Assembly: GCA_946894095.1 (NCBI GenBank)
Contig: OX335655.1
Span: forward strand, 9,114,001-9,178,000
Reading direction: 5' to 3'
Origin: Incurvaria masculella
Taxonomy: Eukaryota; Arthropoda; Insecta; Lepidoptera; Incurvariidae
DNA length: 64,000 nucleotides
Shown here: in pieces, positions 33,218-43,700 of the stretch
Layout: each line of letters begins with the position of its first letter
Position numbering within the stretch: position 1 is the stretch's first letter
Made by a program: the position numbers and the translations under genes
Notes under the pieces: generated by a model
Seen by the model: the letters and a program-made list of their open reading frames with translations, nothing else
What the model was told of the DNA's origin: nothing
Database searches by the model: none

Positions 33218-33732
33218 GCACAGCGTTATGTGTGAGCTCCGGAACTTAACATTGATACAAGTAATCCACTGTATTTCATCACGTATATGGCGTAGATAGG
33301 GTAACGACTCTGTTAAGATTCCTTCAGCCTTGCTTCCCTTGCCATCTTCGCTAAATACACCAAGCGTTTTATTTGTTAAAGCAAGGGAACGCCTAATGAT
33401 CTTATTTAAACTGCCGGCACTCCTGGAACAAGATACACCCTGATGGCCGAGCCCTTCGACCTTTTATTATAGAAATAGACAGAACTCTATGCCTAAAAAA
33501 ATTATTTTGAGCAATTTTAGACAAATATATTTAAAATTGTTTCCAGCTATTGTTCAAGTTTTCATAACATGTAATCACCGACCTTCGAAAGCAGAACAGT
33601 TACCTCTATACAAAACGTGTAAGCATAATTCCACTAGTCCTATATGTAACGTCAGTGAAATGTCACCTGAATTCACCGTTAGCACTCAATAATCTATAAT
33701 GATTGAAACCTGATAAGCCCTAATGCACATGC

Positions 33733-35613
33733 ATGCAATCTTGTAATTTGTTGAATGTACCTACACCTCTGCTGGAAATACCACCGAAAGCTCAATACGA
33801 AATAGTAACAAACGAGGCAGCCAGCGGAATGAACGATTCAGTTGACCTAGTTATGATCGACAATGCGATTGATTTACTGCTGCCGTTCGACTCTTGGGAG
33901 TCACGAACGCTGGCCGAGCACGCAGCGAACATCGCTCGTTTCAACTTCGAATGGCGGTTTATCACTATGGTGCTCTTCCTAGAGCCCACGGCGCTCGGAG
34001 TCAGCGACTTCATACGAGCCTACCAAAACACCGTGGTCATCAAGCAACAACCGCTTATATGGACGGCCAGCACTTCCATCGTGCAGTTTGTCGTCTACGG
34101 GAAATCTTTGAGCGACATAGCTTATATCTTAAAATTTTTAGCAGATGCTAAAGCCGACAACACGGGGCGATTCTTGATCGTATGCAACAACGTGGATTGC
34201 GACGAAGATGCGGTAATGAAGCTTTGTTGGAATATGAAAATAATCAACGTCATATTCCTTAAGAAGACAAATGAGTTCGGCGAGTTCGCAGCCTTCACAT
34301 ACTTTCCTTTGGACACAAACAAATGTAACGACAGCAGTCCGGTCAAAATTCACATGGTAAACTCAGAGCATGTTCAAAATACCTTCACAAATTTGTACCC
34401 TGAAAAATTCAGTAATTTGAAAATGTGCCCAATTACAGTATCAACCTTCATGCAGCCACCATATATGTTTTTAAATAATAGATCTGAAGTTTCTGGGGGT
34501 GATGGAGACCTGTTACTGCTCTTGGCCGATATGCTGAATGCTTCCTTAGTGATTGTGATGCCTCCAAAGGGAGAAGGTTCGGGAGACTTTTCAAACAACG
34601 ACTGGTCCGGCAGCTTAGGTGACGTATACAACGACCGAGCGAATCTCTCAATTACTTCGGCAGCAGTGACTTACAATCGTTTCATACATTTTCACATATC
34701 TTTTCCCTATAACGCAATTAATATTGTTTGGGTCACTTCACCACCACCCTCGAAGCCAGCATGGGAAAAGCTTGCCTACCCATATGGTATATATGTCCGA
34801 GTTATACTCTTTGGAATAATTGTCATTTTGGCTCTGGTAAGTTCATTGGCCAAAACTAAAAAACTGAACCAAATCAGAAGGCACCTAAGAATCAGGCGTT
34901 TTAAGACCAATTTGTTGTTCCGTTCTTGGTCTATATTCATGGGAATGCCCGTAAGCCGTTTTCCAACTAAATCAGTTTTATCGGCGATATTCCTGATGTG
35001 GGTGTGGTTCACGTTCATGATCCGAGCAGGGTATCAGGCAATGTTAGTCAGTTCCCTAAAAGAAAACGTTTTCGAAGATAGCTACAAAATATTTGAAGAA
35101 GCTGCTATTGATATGAAAATTCCCTTTGGCGGTGTCAGTTCTCTAAAGGAATATTTTTTAGAAGATCGATGGATACAGAGTGGTTGGATTGATATTAAAA
35201 GTGACGATATTCATTCAATTATTTACCGTCTCTCTGGCGGAGAACTTGATTTTGTAGTCGCTATGACGTTAGCGACCGTTAACGATTTTTTAAGGTATCA
35301 AAACGGGACGCGGATGCTCCAGGTACTTCCAATAAAGATCGTGAATAGTCCAGCTGTCATATTTTTCAAGAAATACTCTCCACTGGCAGCGCCCATCAAT
35401 CGTCTTCTCACAGTGACGATGGAAGCGGGGCTCTCGCAGCGAATATATGAGCGCTATGCCTATGGAGTTAATGTTTTAAGAAAGGCTTGGACATGGGGAA
35501 GAAATAATCCTCAGCCGCTAAAGACTTCTCATTTAGCTGGCTGTTGGGCCATCATTATTGCGGGTTGGATTTTGTCTCTAATATTTTTTTTGATCGAGAT
35601 ATTTTGTGGATAA
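33733..35613 (+). CDS. Divergent ionotropic receptor (IR), intronless, second of three
   Basis: 626 aa from ATG at 33733. Alignable with the upstream gene along its length (LAEHAANIARFNFEWRFI, FVVYGKSLSDI, NLYPEKFSNLKMC), so the two arose by tandem duplication. S1 begins near residue 236 (STFMQPPYMFLNN, WSGSLGDVYNDRANLS). M1 is at about 350-372 (VRVILFGIIVILALVSSLA), M3 at about 415-441 (FLMWVWFTFMIRAGYQAMLV), S2 has IPFGGVSSLKEYF, and M4 is at about 600-626 (CWAIIIAGWILSLIFFLIEI). No typical signal peptide is evident at this start, so an unseen short 5' exon is possible. It is intact and predicted to be functional. Confidence 0.9.
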   Translation: MQSCNLLNVPTPLLEIPPKAQYEIVTNEAASGMNDSVDLVMIDNAIDLLLPFDSWESRTLAEHAANIARFNFEWRFITMVLFLEPTALGVSDFIRAYQNTVVIKQQPLIWTASTSIVQFVVYGKSLSDIAYILKFLADAKADNTGRFLIVCNNVDCDEDAVMKLCWNMKIINVIFLKKTNEFGEFAAFTYFPLDTNKCNDSSPVKIHMVNSEHVQNTFTNLYPEKFSNLKMCPITVSTFMQPPYMFLNNRSEVSGGDGDLLLLLADMLNASLVIVMPPKGEGSGDFSNNDWSGSLGDVYNDRANLSITSAAVTYNRFIHFHISFPYNAINIVWVTSPPPSKPAWEKLAYPYGIYVRVILFGIIVILALVSSLAKTKKLNQIRRHLRIRRFKTNLLFRSWSIFMGMPVSRFPTKSVLSAIFLMWVWFTFMIRAGYQAMLVSSLKENVFEDSYKIFEEAAIDMKIPFGGVSSLKEYFLEDRWIQSGWIDIKSDDIHSIIYRLSGGELDFVVAMTLATVNDFLRYQNGTRMLQVLPIKIVNSPAVIFFKKYSPLAAPINRLLTVTMEAGLSQRIYERYAYGVNVLRKAWTWGRNNPQPLKTSHLAGCWAIIIAGWILSLIFFLIEIFCG

Positions 35614-36177
35614 GTTCAATCCGATATATTTTTATTTAAACAAGCATAGCAGAGCAATGACTGGCGAATAGTGTGCGAGAAAATTGATAAACAATGTCCC
35701 ATTGACAATCTGGTTAGTTATTGTTTCTTATGAAAATGAAGTCGGTTTAATAACTTTACCCCGTTTACAACATGGAGGTGAAGAAATAAGGAGGTAATAG
35801 AAATAAGTGAGGTTATTTCTTCACCTCCATGGTTTACAAACGTTCGGTGTCTCAGTTGAAATCTGTTCTTCTTGTTTCATCTTTTGGTCAAATACCAAAT
35901 ATAAGGAAACATTTTAGTGTATGTTTGACTTTGTATGTGACCTAAGTCAATATAACCATATTAATTTAGACAAACGTTCACAATGGACTTTGCACCATTG
36001 TGAACGTTTGACAGATATTTCACATTGTTGTTCATGATTAATCGACTTAATTGCGATTTTACTAGGGCACAAAATAAGCGTGCATCAATCTGTGAGCAGT
36101 CCTGCCAGTATTGTTTCTGCTGTTCACAGCAGGTGTATTTTTATAAGCCTGCCAAACCGTGGCAGTAGTGTGCTGAA
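35614..36177. other. Spacer between second and third IR genes with two perfect hairpins
   Basis: Two inverted repeats stand out: 35771-35788 with 35814-35831 (18 bp arms, CATGGAGGTGAAGAAATA) and 35971-35986 with 35995-36010 (16 bp arms, CAAACGTTCACAATGG, 8-base loop). No gene was seen. Confidence 0.6.
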
Positions 36178-37989
36178 ATGAAAATGTTAGTATTGAGTGT
36201 AATCGGTTCTTTAATTAATGAAAAGGTGGTTTCAGTATTGCAAACGCCTTCACAAAATTTCATGATGATCAAAATACTAGATACTACGAGAAAAATAGTT
36301 CACCATAACTTCGATGTGTGGCGGCATATTATGGTGATGAGTACAGAACAAAATTCCCTAATATGTAATTCATTTTTACAAGAATACAACGGGTCCGTCC
36401 TTTTAGCCGTCGAGGCCCACGACCCCCTACCGAAGCAAGTCATAGTTTTCACGCGAGCAGTCGATGATTTTCTTCGAGCGCTTCGAGAATTGGAGCCGAA
36501 CTTAAAAGGAAACGGTATGGTCGATTTCACATCACTTTTTTTGATCGTCATAACATCCGAACCGAGAAATATTTCGAAGATGAGCGCTGCCATGTGGAGA
36601 ATGCAAGCGACCAACGTCGTAATAGTGTCGCCTGCGCCCGAAGATCAAGTGGCGCTCCACACCTACTTCCCGTACCGACGCGGCGCGCCGTGCGGAGACT
36701 CCACGCCGTTATCCATCGCATCGGCCTCCGCCGCAAAAGGCTGGAGAGACTTGTACCCGAATAAACTTAAATCGCTCTACGGATGCCCTTTGCTCATATC
36801 GAGGGCGAAGGCGGTTCGAACGGAGAAGATTCCCATCGAAGTCGTGAAGGATGAGCTCATTGGGCTGCTACGGCAGGCGATGCACTTCACGCCGGTGGAG
36901 ATGTTCGCGGAGCCGGAGAGCGTCGCCGGCGTCGGCGCCAACTGGACCGGCTCGCTCGGCGATGTCCTAGACGGGCGAGCCAACCTCTCGCTCAGCTCTG
37001 TCCCGCTCGGCGCCGAGCTGGCTCGCGTCCTCGATCTGTCGGGGCACTACTACTACATCGACCTGTCGTGGGTGGCGCCGGCGGTGCGCGTCGCCCCCGC
37101 CTGGGGTCGCCTTCTCGCGCCGCTCGGCGACACTCTATGGGGGGCTCTTCTCGTTACGGTCGGACTCGTTTTCGGCTTCTCGGAGGCGACGAAGATCCCC
37201 CGCGTGCGACGCTTCTGCCGGAGGTACTTCCGCCGCGCCGAGCGCGCCGAGGGTTTCGCGTTCCGCATGTGGGGCGCGATGCTGGGCCAGCCGGTCCGCG
37301 TCCGCCCGAGGAGGTTCCGGGATGCGTACGCGGTGAGTCTGTGGATCTGGTTCGCGTTCACCGTGCGCACCGCCTACCAGAGCTCGCTGATCGGCGCTCT
37401 CAAGAGCGAGACGCCGTTCGGGAACTTCGGCGAGCTGGCGGATGCGGTGGCGGCCGGCTATCGATACGGCGGCAAGCGGGACGTCGCCGCGCACTTCGAG
37501 CGCGAGCCGGACGTGCTCGCGTCGTGGGTGGAGGTCCCCGACGCGCAGTACGACGCGCTGTTCGCGCGGATAGCCCGCGGCGATGAGCGTTTCGTGACGC
37601 CGGCGACGCTCGAGTACGTGTGGCGGGCGTGCGCGGGGCGGGGGTGGAGGCGCGGGGGGCACGGCGTAGCCGGGTGCGTGCACGTGCTGCCGGAGCCGAT
37701 CCTGCGGTTTCCGCTGGTGATGTTCCTGCGGCTGCGCTCGCCGCTGACGCGCGCGGCGGACGCGTGGCTCGCGCGCGTGCGCGAGAGCGGTCTGCTGCCC
37801 CCACCCCCCGCCGCCGCCGCCGCAACACCCTCCCTCCCCGCGCCGCTCCCCGCCGACCCGCAGCCCCTCACCCTGCAGCAGGTCGCCGGCTGCTTCTTTT
37901 GCTTGTTGCTCGGTTCGTTCTGTACGATTTTGGTATTTCTGATCGAACTTATCGTTCACAACCGCCAGCGGGCATCTCAGCAACCTTGA
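36178..37989 (+). CDS. Divergent ionotropic receptor (IR), intronless, GC-rich third member
   Basis: 603 aa from ATG at 36178. More diverged than the other two but with the same order: NFDVWRHIMVM near the start, DLYPNKLKSLYGCPLLIS at S1, WTGSLGDVLDGRANLSLSS, M1 about 317-338 (LWGALLVTVGLVFGF), M3 about 385-407 (SLWIWFAFTVRTAYQSSLIG), S2 with YRYGGKRDVAAHFE, and M4 about 568-594 (CFFCLLLGSFCTILVFLIEL). A proline/alanine-rich insert (PPPPAAAAATPSLPAP) precedes M4. The first 450 bp have ordinary composition; from about 36640 codon third positions are almost all G or C, which creates long antisense open frames that are not genes. AATAAA lies at 38197. Confidence 0.88.
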   Translation: MKMLVLSVIGSLINEKVVSVLQTPSQNFMMIKILDTTRKIVHHNFDVWRHIMVMSTEQNSLICNSFLQEYNGSVLLAVEAHDPLPKQVIVFTRAVDDFLRALRELEPNLKGNGMVDFTSLFLIVITSEPRNISKMSAAMWRMQATNVVIVSPAPEDQVALHTYFPYRRGAPCGDSTPLSIASASAAKGWRDLYPNKLKSLYGCPLLISRAKAVRTEKIPIEVVKDELIGLLRQAMHFTPVEMFAEPESVAGVGANWTGSLGDVLDGRANLSLSSVPLGAELARVLDLSGHYYYIDLSWVAPAVRVAPAWGRLLAPLGDTLWGALLVTVGLVFGFSEATKIPRVRRFCRRYFRRAERAEGFAFRMWGAMLGQPVRVRPRRFRDAYAVSLWIWFAFTVRTAYQSSLIGALKSETPFGNFGELADAVAAGYRYGGKRDVAAHFEREPDVLASWVEVPDAQYDALFARIARGDERFVTPATLEYVWRACAGRGWRRGGHGVAGCVHVLPEPILRFPLVMFLRLRSPLTRAADAWLARVRESGLLPPPPAAAAATPSLPAPLPADPQPLTLQQVAGCFFCLLLGSFCTILVFLIELIVHNRQRASQQP

Positions 37990-40797
37990 CTCTTCTCTTT
38001 CTTTCGTGTTCGTGACTGGCGTCTGTGCGGATGTCTATCCGTCCGTCTGCTTGTTTGTTTTCCCGCTTATTACCTGATGTTGATGCAGTTCGGGCCTAAG
38101 TAATACACATGAGAAGTTGAAAAAACTACATTTTTTTCGGATGTTTACACGGGCGCAGCTTCGGCCATTTCCTTAAATATAAAGCTGTGTTGTTTCAATA
38201 AAACAAAATAAGTATACATTGATAAAAAAGTATTTAATAACAGTCACTGCATATTATAAAAAAATATCAACAAATCCGTATAAATAATTATTTCGAGAAG
38301 ACTTACAACACGCATACACGTGAATATGAGTCATAAATAGGCACATTACCATAAAAATATACACCAAAAAATTATAAAAAACAATCACATTATTGCATGC
38401 AGTCTTGTTCCATGTGTAGCAAAAATATTTAATATTTGTTGATGTTGGTGTTGATTTAATTTCAATGTAAATTTCAGAATTATTGCTTGATTATTTTAGA
38501 TTATGAATGCAATAATTGTGTTACAAATGTTTGTTGCTCTGTATTAATATACAAAGTTAAGGTAAAAGTTACAAAATATGTAAAATATTATGTTACGTTT
38601 TACTAGACTGCGATATGAATTATGACAGGTGGTCCTCGAAATTATATTAAAAATACAAAAACAATATTGAGACAATTTTCCAAATAATGTCCAAAAAAAA
38701 GTTGTCAACATTTTAAAATTACTTTGACATATACATTTTAAGCCCACATTGAAGGACCACGCGACATTGCAATTACTTAATTCGATATCCAAATTTTTTA
38801 ACAAAGCAATGCTATAGAATAAGCTTATCAAGCTACAAAGTAGTCAAGTGACCGTAATAAAATATACAGATATAAAGACTATGTTACTACTGAGTAATAG
38901 GCTAATATAGTATACTTTTGTCTTGTGTTTCCAGCATTTGTTTTTAAATCATTCTTCTTGTAGCAAAATAGTTACTTTGAAATATTAAATAGGTATTATC
39001 CATTGTTTTGTATTGCACTTTTGGTGGTATATAATATAAGATGTTTTTTTATAAAATATATTGAACATACTGTTTTATATAATAGTATTATAAATGCCTC
39101 AATTCGTCTTCGTTTGCCTTAACTATAATTAAAGTAGGTACGTTACTTAGAAAAATAAATTACGAAATGTTCATTGCACCAGCAGCTGTTTGCTTAGGAC
39201 GCACAACTATAATGAAAATATTTTAAGAAAATCTCTGTTATTTAATAAAGGCAGCTTGTTCGGTAAGCGTTTGTTGTTTTATATTATGTACTGACACTTC
39301 TAACATCCGTTATCGATATTATCATCTTGTAAGACATATTTCTGTCTTCGAGGTTTTAGGCCAATTTTGCTTCAGTCCTTATTGATGAACACGATAAAGA
39401 AACACATTAACACCTACGGTTCTCCGGTTTAGTAACATATCGGCGAAGCGGACAAACGTACGCCATTATTTGCAGCGACAATGTAAACTTTAAAAGGAAT
39501 AAATATTTAAATCTTTAATGAGATTATGAGGTCCCCAACCTATGTACGTGACAACAAGAGAGTAAGGAAGGCAACCGAAACGAATTCATATGGCGGCAGC
39601 TTGACATTAGGCTTTTGAGAACGAACCGTTTCTCGAACTCATTTCTCTGCTGCACCGCCAGGACATGGAGCTGTCTCCCGAATGGTCTTTTCTCGGACCT
39701 ACAACCTGGGAGTCTTCAAACGTACATAATTTGAACAAGCTCATAGCTCAGCGACAGTTCGAAAATCCGTTGGTCTGGTGCCTCGCTGAGCGTGGTTTCG
39801 CGATGTGAGGTGGATTTGACTTTACGTTTGGTTTCCCAGCACAGCCTGTTTTTCATAAAAAAAACATAGCCACTACATAGCTACATACAATAAATAGCTG
39901 GCCAGTCAGTTCAATTACGAATTAGCTCACTAATTTGACTTGATGTTCTCGAGTTCCAAAGACATGTAATAACACGTAAGAACTTCGCTGTACGCTATTT
40001 CGAGCAACGAGCATTCGATGTAGCGCGTCCAGAATTTAGAAGCGAACCAACTGCCATCAGTATACATTATACTATAAGTATATGTGACGTAACGCTGTTG
40101 CTGTTTCCGTTACCACTCCGGCCAGTCGCTGGTCATAAACAACGACTGAACAATTGGGCTGATGTCCGAAATATCATGGATACGCAAGGCAATGTTCAAA
40201 TTTTAAGGCGCTAGGACTAGCCAACTACTCGCGCCATACAAATGCACTTTTTAACAAATGTAATAATATGTAGTGAAACTCTTCAGCAAATCCAAATAGA
40301 ACTCCAGACTGATAATGGATTGTTAATATTTTTTTATTCCATCATTTATTTAAATATAAAAAAAAAAAAGTTGATTTTTCTCATTAGAAATCTGAAAGTA
40401 ATTCGATTTGTAGATATAAGCAAAAACAGCATATATGCATAAACAAAAAAATCCATTTGCTTTTAGATTTCTACATTTAGTCAAAAAAGTTCGGAAATGG
40501 ACACCGTTTCCGCAATGTATTTTGTATGGAAAAAGGAAACATACATTAACGAAAATAGGTCGATTCCTAGACAAGGAATCATATATTGTAAGAATGACAC
40601 TTATAAACGTCAGACTTAGTTAGTTAACTTGGGGTGCCTCGTCTAACTTTGCGAATTGGCTAGTACCAGGGCCTTAAGACATTGCCATCATTTGTAGTAC
40701 TATTCCGACTATTTGAACGGCAACTCTGTGCGCAAAGCGATTGGTGGGGGTAAGTGTGTGTTGGGTAATGTCGGTGAAGTGCGCGCGGCGGATGGAG
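37990..40797. other. Long AT-rich gap, no gene seen
   Basis: Includes the 3' UTR of the third IR gene (AATAAA at 38197). The remainder is very AT-rich with short open frames only. A slightly richer segment near 39580-39830 has no recognisable coding content. Confidence 0.5.
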
Positions 40798-43700
40798 TTA
40801 GCCGCCCCGCTGGGTGAGCACGGCGTCGATCAGTAGCACGGCACCGTTGATGATGGCCAGGGAAGCCTTGGCTAGCTCCTTGTCCCTCCAGTCGTTGGAG
40901 GAGCTCCGTCGCCTGAAAAGTCCGATGATCGAATAACGTCTAAGTATTTTTTTATGCCAAGCAAGATCGACCACATACTTGCAAAAGGGGAGTAAGCAAT
41001 ACATTAAGTATTTGCTGCCTGCACCTAATTATATAGATCTTCACAAGGTTGTAGAGGGAACCAAGTATTGGATTATCAGTTTCAAGGAATTTAACTATTG
41101 CTGAGAATTACTTGCTTAAAAACAATTAATTATCTGCGTAATCTCATTATAAGGATTATGACTATCACGTTCGAATAAGATAACAACTTAGCTTAGTATT
41201 AGCAGAAGCTTAACACTGCAATAATGCTGATACCGTGTCTTTAAATACCTATTGTTTCTTAAATGAACCTGCATAAAAATAAACTAAAATTAGACACAAC
41301 CTACAGATTAATTTAAATTCATGAATTCAGGCTCACATAGATGTGAGCATCGTTAACATTATTAGGTGGGATAAAAATAGGGGTAAATTATGAGCGAATG
41401 GATAAAATGATGATCGAGGAGATAAAATGCTGATGTAACAAGGGTACGTACCCATCAATAATGACGGCTCCGCTGGCTACGAAAAGAGCGACGCCGATCA
41501 GCGAGTAGAAGATGTCTATGCGACGGTGTGCGGGCGTTTGCATCACGTAACCTGGAACGAGGTTACAGTCATGTATCATTTCACATTCATTGCACCCTTC
41601 CAAAGCCGAGATCAGACAAACCCGCGGGCAGTCGCGGGATCTTCTAACGTATGTAATGCTTATTTGGGCCGAAATACTAGACATTTTGGGGAGTCACTGG
41701 CAGCGTCATTGGATATTCACAAAGCCTTTGACCGTGTTTGGCATCGCGGCCATCTTTGGCATTTCACCCAAGCAATCTTGGATTGGCAGCTTCCTGTCCA
41801 GCCGCTCCATAATTACCATTGAAGGGGCGGAGTCGGACGACTTCCCGATCGAGGCTCTCACCTAAGCTATTTTGAATTTTATTTACGATTTCCTGTCCAT
41901 AGGCATTATTCGTAACTACGCGGATGGCAGTACGGGGCATGATGAGTATGTCTGGAATGGAAAGAGCAGAGATGCACAGCTCCACTCTAGTTGATTAAGT
42001 GGATAAGGTTTACGAAACAGTAGATTCCTTGCCGTGCATGTTTTCAAGGCAATGTCGTTACTGTCACGGTGTCTCCACCTATTTACATGACCTCAACATT
42101 TCCAAAGACGTGGGGTTTTAGAATTATAGTTCAAGGAAGAACTGGGGATCCAATACTGCTTCGGAAGGTGTTCTTACCGGCGGCGCAACAACTTCTTCTA
42201 CACAAATCACATATTGGGCCGGTGGTGGGAATACTGTAGGCACTTTTTTTTGAGAGGCTGGTACACGACCACGTCTATCCTGTACTTGCACCAAATATTA
42301 TTGCACAACAGCATGGGTTCGTCAAAGATAAATCGACAGCTAGTAACTTACTTATTTACTCCCATTTTTTATTCAAAAACATGGACCTTGGTCGACAGGT
42401 TGGCGCAGTTTACTGTGACTTTAAAAAGGCCTTCGATAAAGTCGATCACCTTATACTCCTGCAAAAAATTATGTTTAACGGGATCAAGGGTAGCTTAATG
42501 AGATGGTTTGCTTCTTATCTTACTAATAGGCAACAAGCAGTGTCACTACGGGGCAATATCTCCAGTTGGGTTTCAGTTTCATCAGGTGTTCCGCAGGGAT
42601 CAATTCTTGGTCCCTTACTTTTTATTATGTTTATCAATGACGTTGTGAAATGCTTTTCTTATTGTAAATTTCTTTTATCCGCTGATGATATCAAACTGTT
42701 TGCAACAGTGTGTACATTAAGTGACTGTTTACTGATTCAACGTGATTTAGAACGATTCGAACATTTCTGCACTGAAAATAAAATTTCTTTAAATTTAAAT
42801 AAATGTAATCAAATCACTTTTACGAAAAATAAAAAAGTAATTTTTCACCAGTATCACATTGGAAGACATACCCTCGAGCGAGTTCACAGTATAAGAGATT
42901 TAGGTGTCATCTTTGACTCAAAACTGCACTTCGGTGAGTACGTCGACAGTATTATAAATAAAGCTTTTAGTTTACTTGGATTTATAACTAGGACTAGCAG
43001 GTCTTTCAGGAAACTTGAAACGTTCTCACTTTTATATTTTACGCTTGTTCGTTCTCAACTTGAATATTGTACCCCAGTATGGAACCCTTTCTATGAGGTT
43101 TATTCTGATAGAATAGAGAGTGTGCAGAAAAAGTTTCTTAGATTTTTAAGTTTTAAAATGAATGATCGAAAGCGGTCTTATGCAAAAATGTTGATAGATT
43201 ACAAGTTCTCCGCCCTTTCTAATCGGCGTGCACACTTTGACCTAATAATGCTACATAAGATATGCAATAATGTTCTTGACAGTCCAAACCTGCTCCAACT
43301 TGTATGTCTTAGAGTACCGTCAAAAAACACCAGATGCAGTGACTTATTCCACCTTGGTCGGACAAGCACCAACGCTGGCCTTAGGGACCCTTTGCATAGA
43401 ATGTGTTCGCTTTATAATAAGAACTTATCTGACCTAAACATCTTCTATGACTCTCAGCGCAACTTCAAGCACAAAATAAAAAACATGGCTCAATAGGACT
43501 GCTATACTGTCACTCTAATTTATGTATAAATTAATTAGCGAGGAATAGGTTAGGATGCAGGTTAGTTCTATAGTCTTTTGTTAACTTACTGTTTTATTAC
43601 TTTATCTGTATCTGTGTTTCCTCCAAATAAATAAATAAAAAAAAAATATCCTCATCAAACATTCAGGAAGGCAGTCCCATATACTTAGTCCTTGGACTCA

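Noticed and set aside
33489..33692. 67-codon open frame upstream of the second IR gene
   Set aside because: No similarity to the IR amino-terminal region, no hydrophobic signal and no in-phase splice join to 33733 was found.
37135..37983. 282-codon antisense open frame over the third IR gene
   Set aside because: It lies opposite a clear receptor gene with very high third-position GC, which removes stops on the other strand. Its arginine/alanine/glycine-rich product has no domain.
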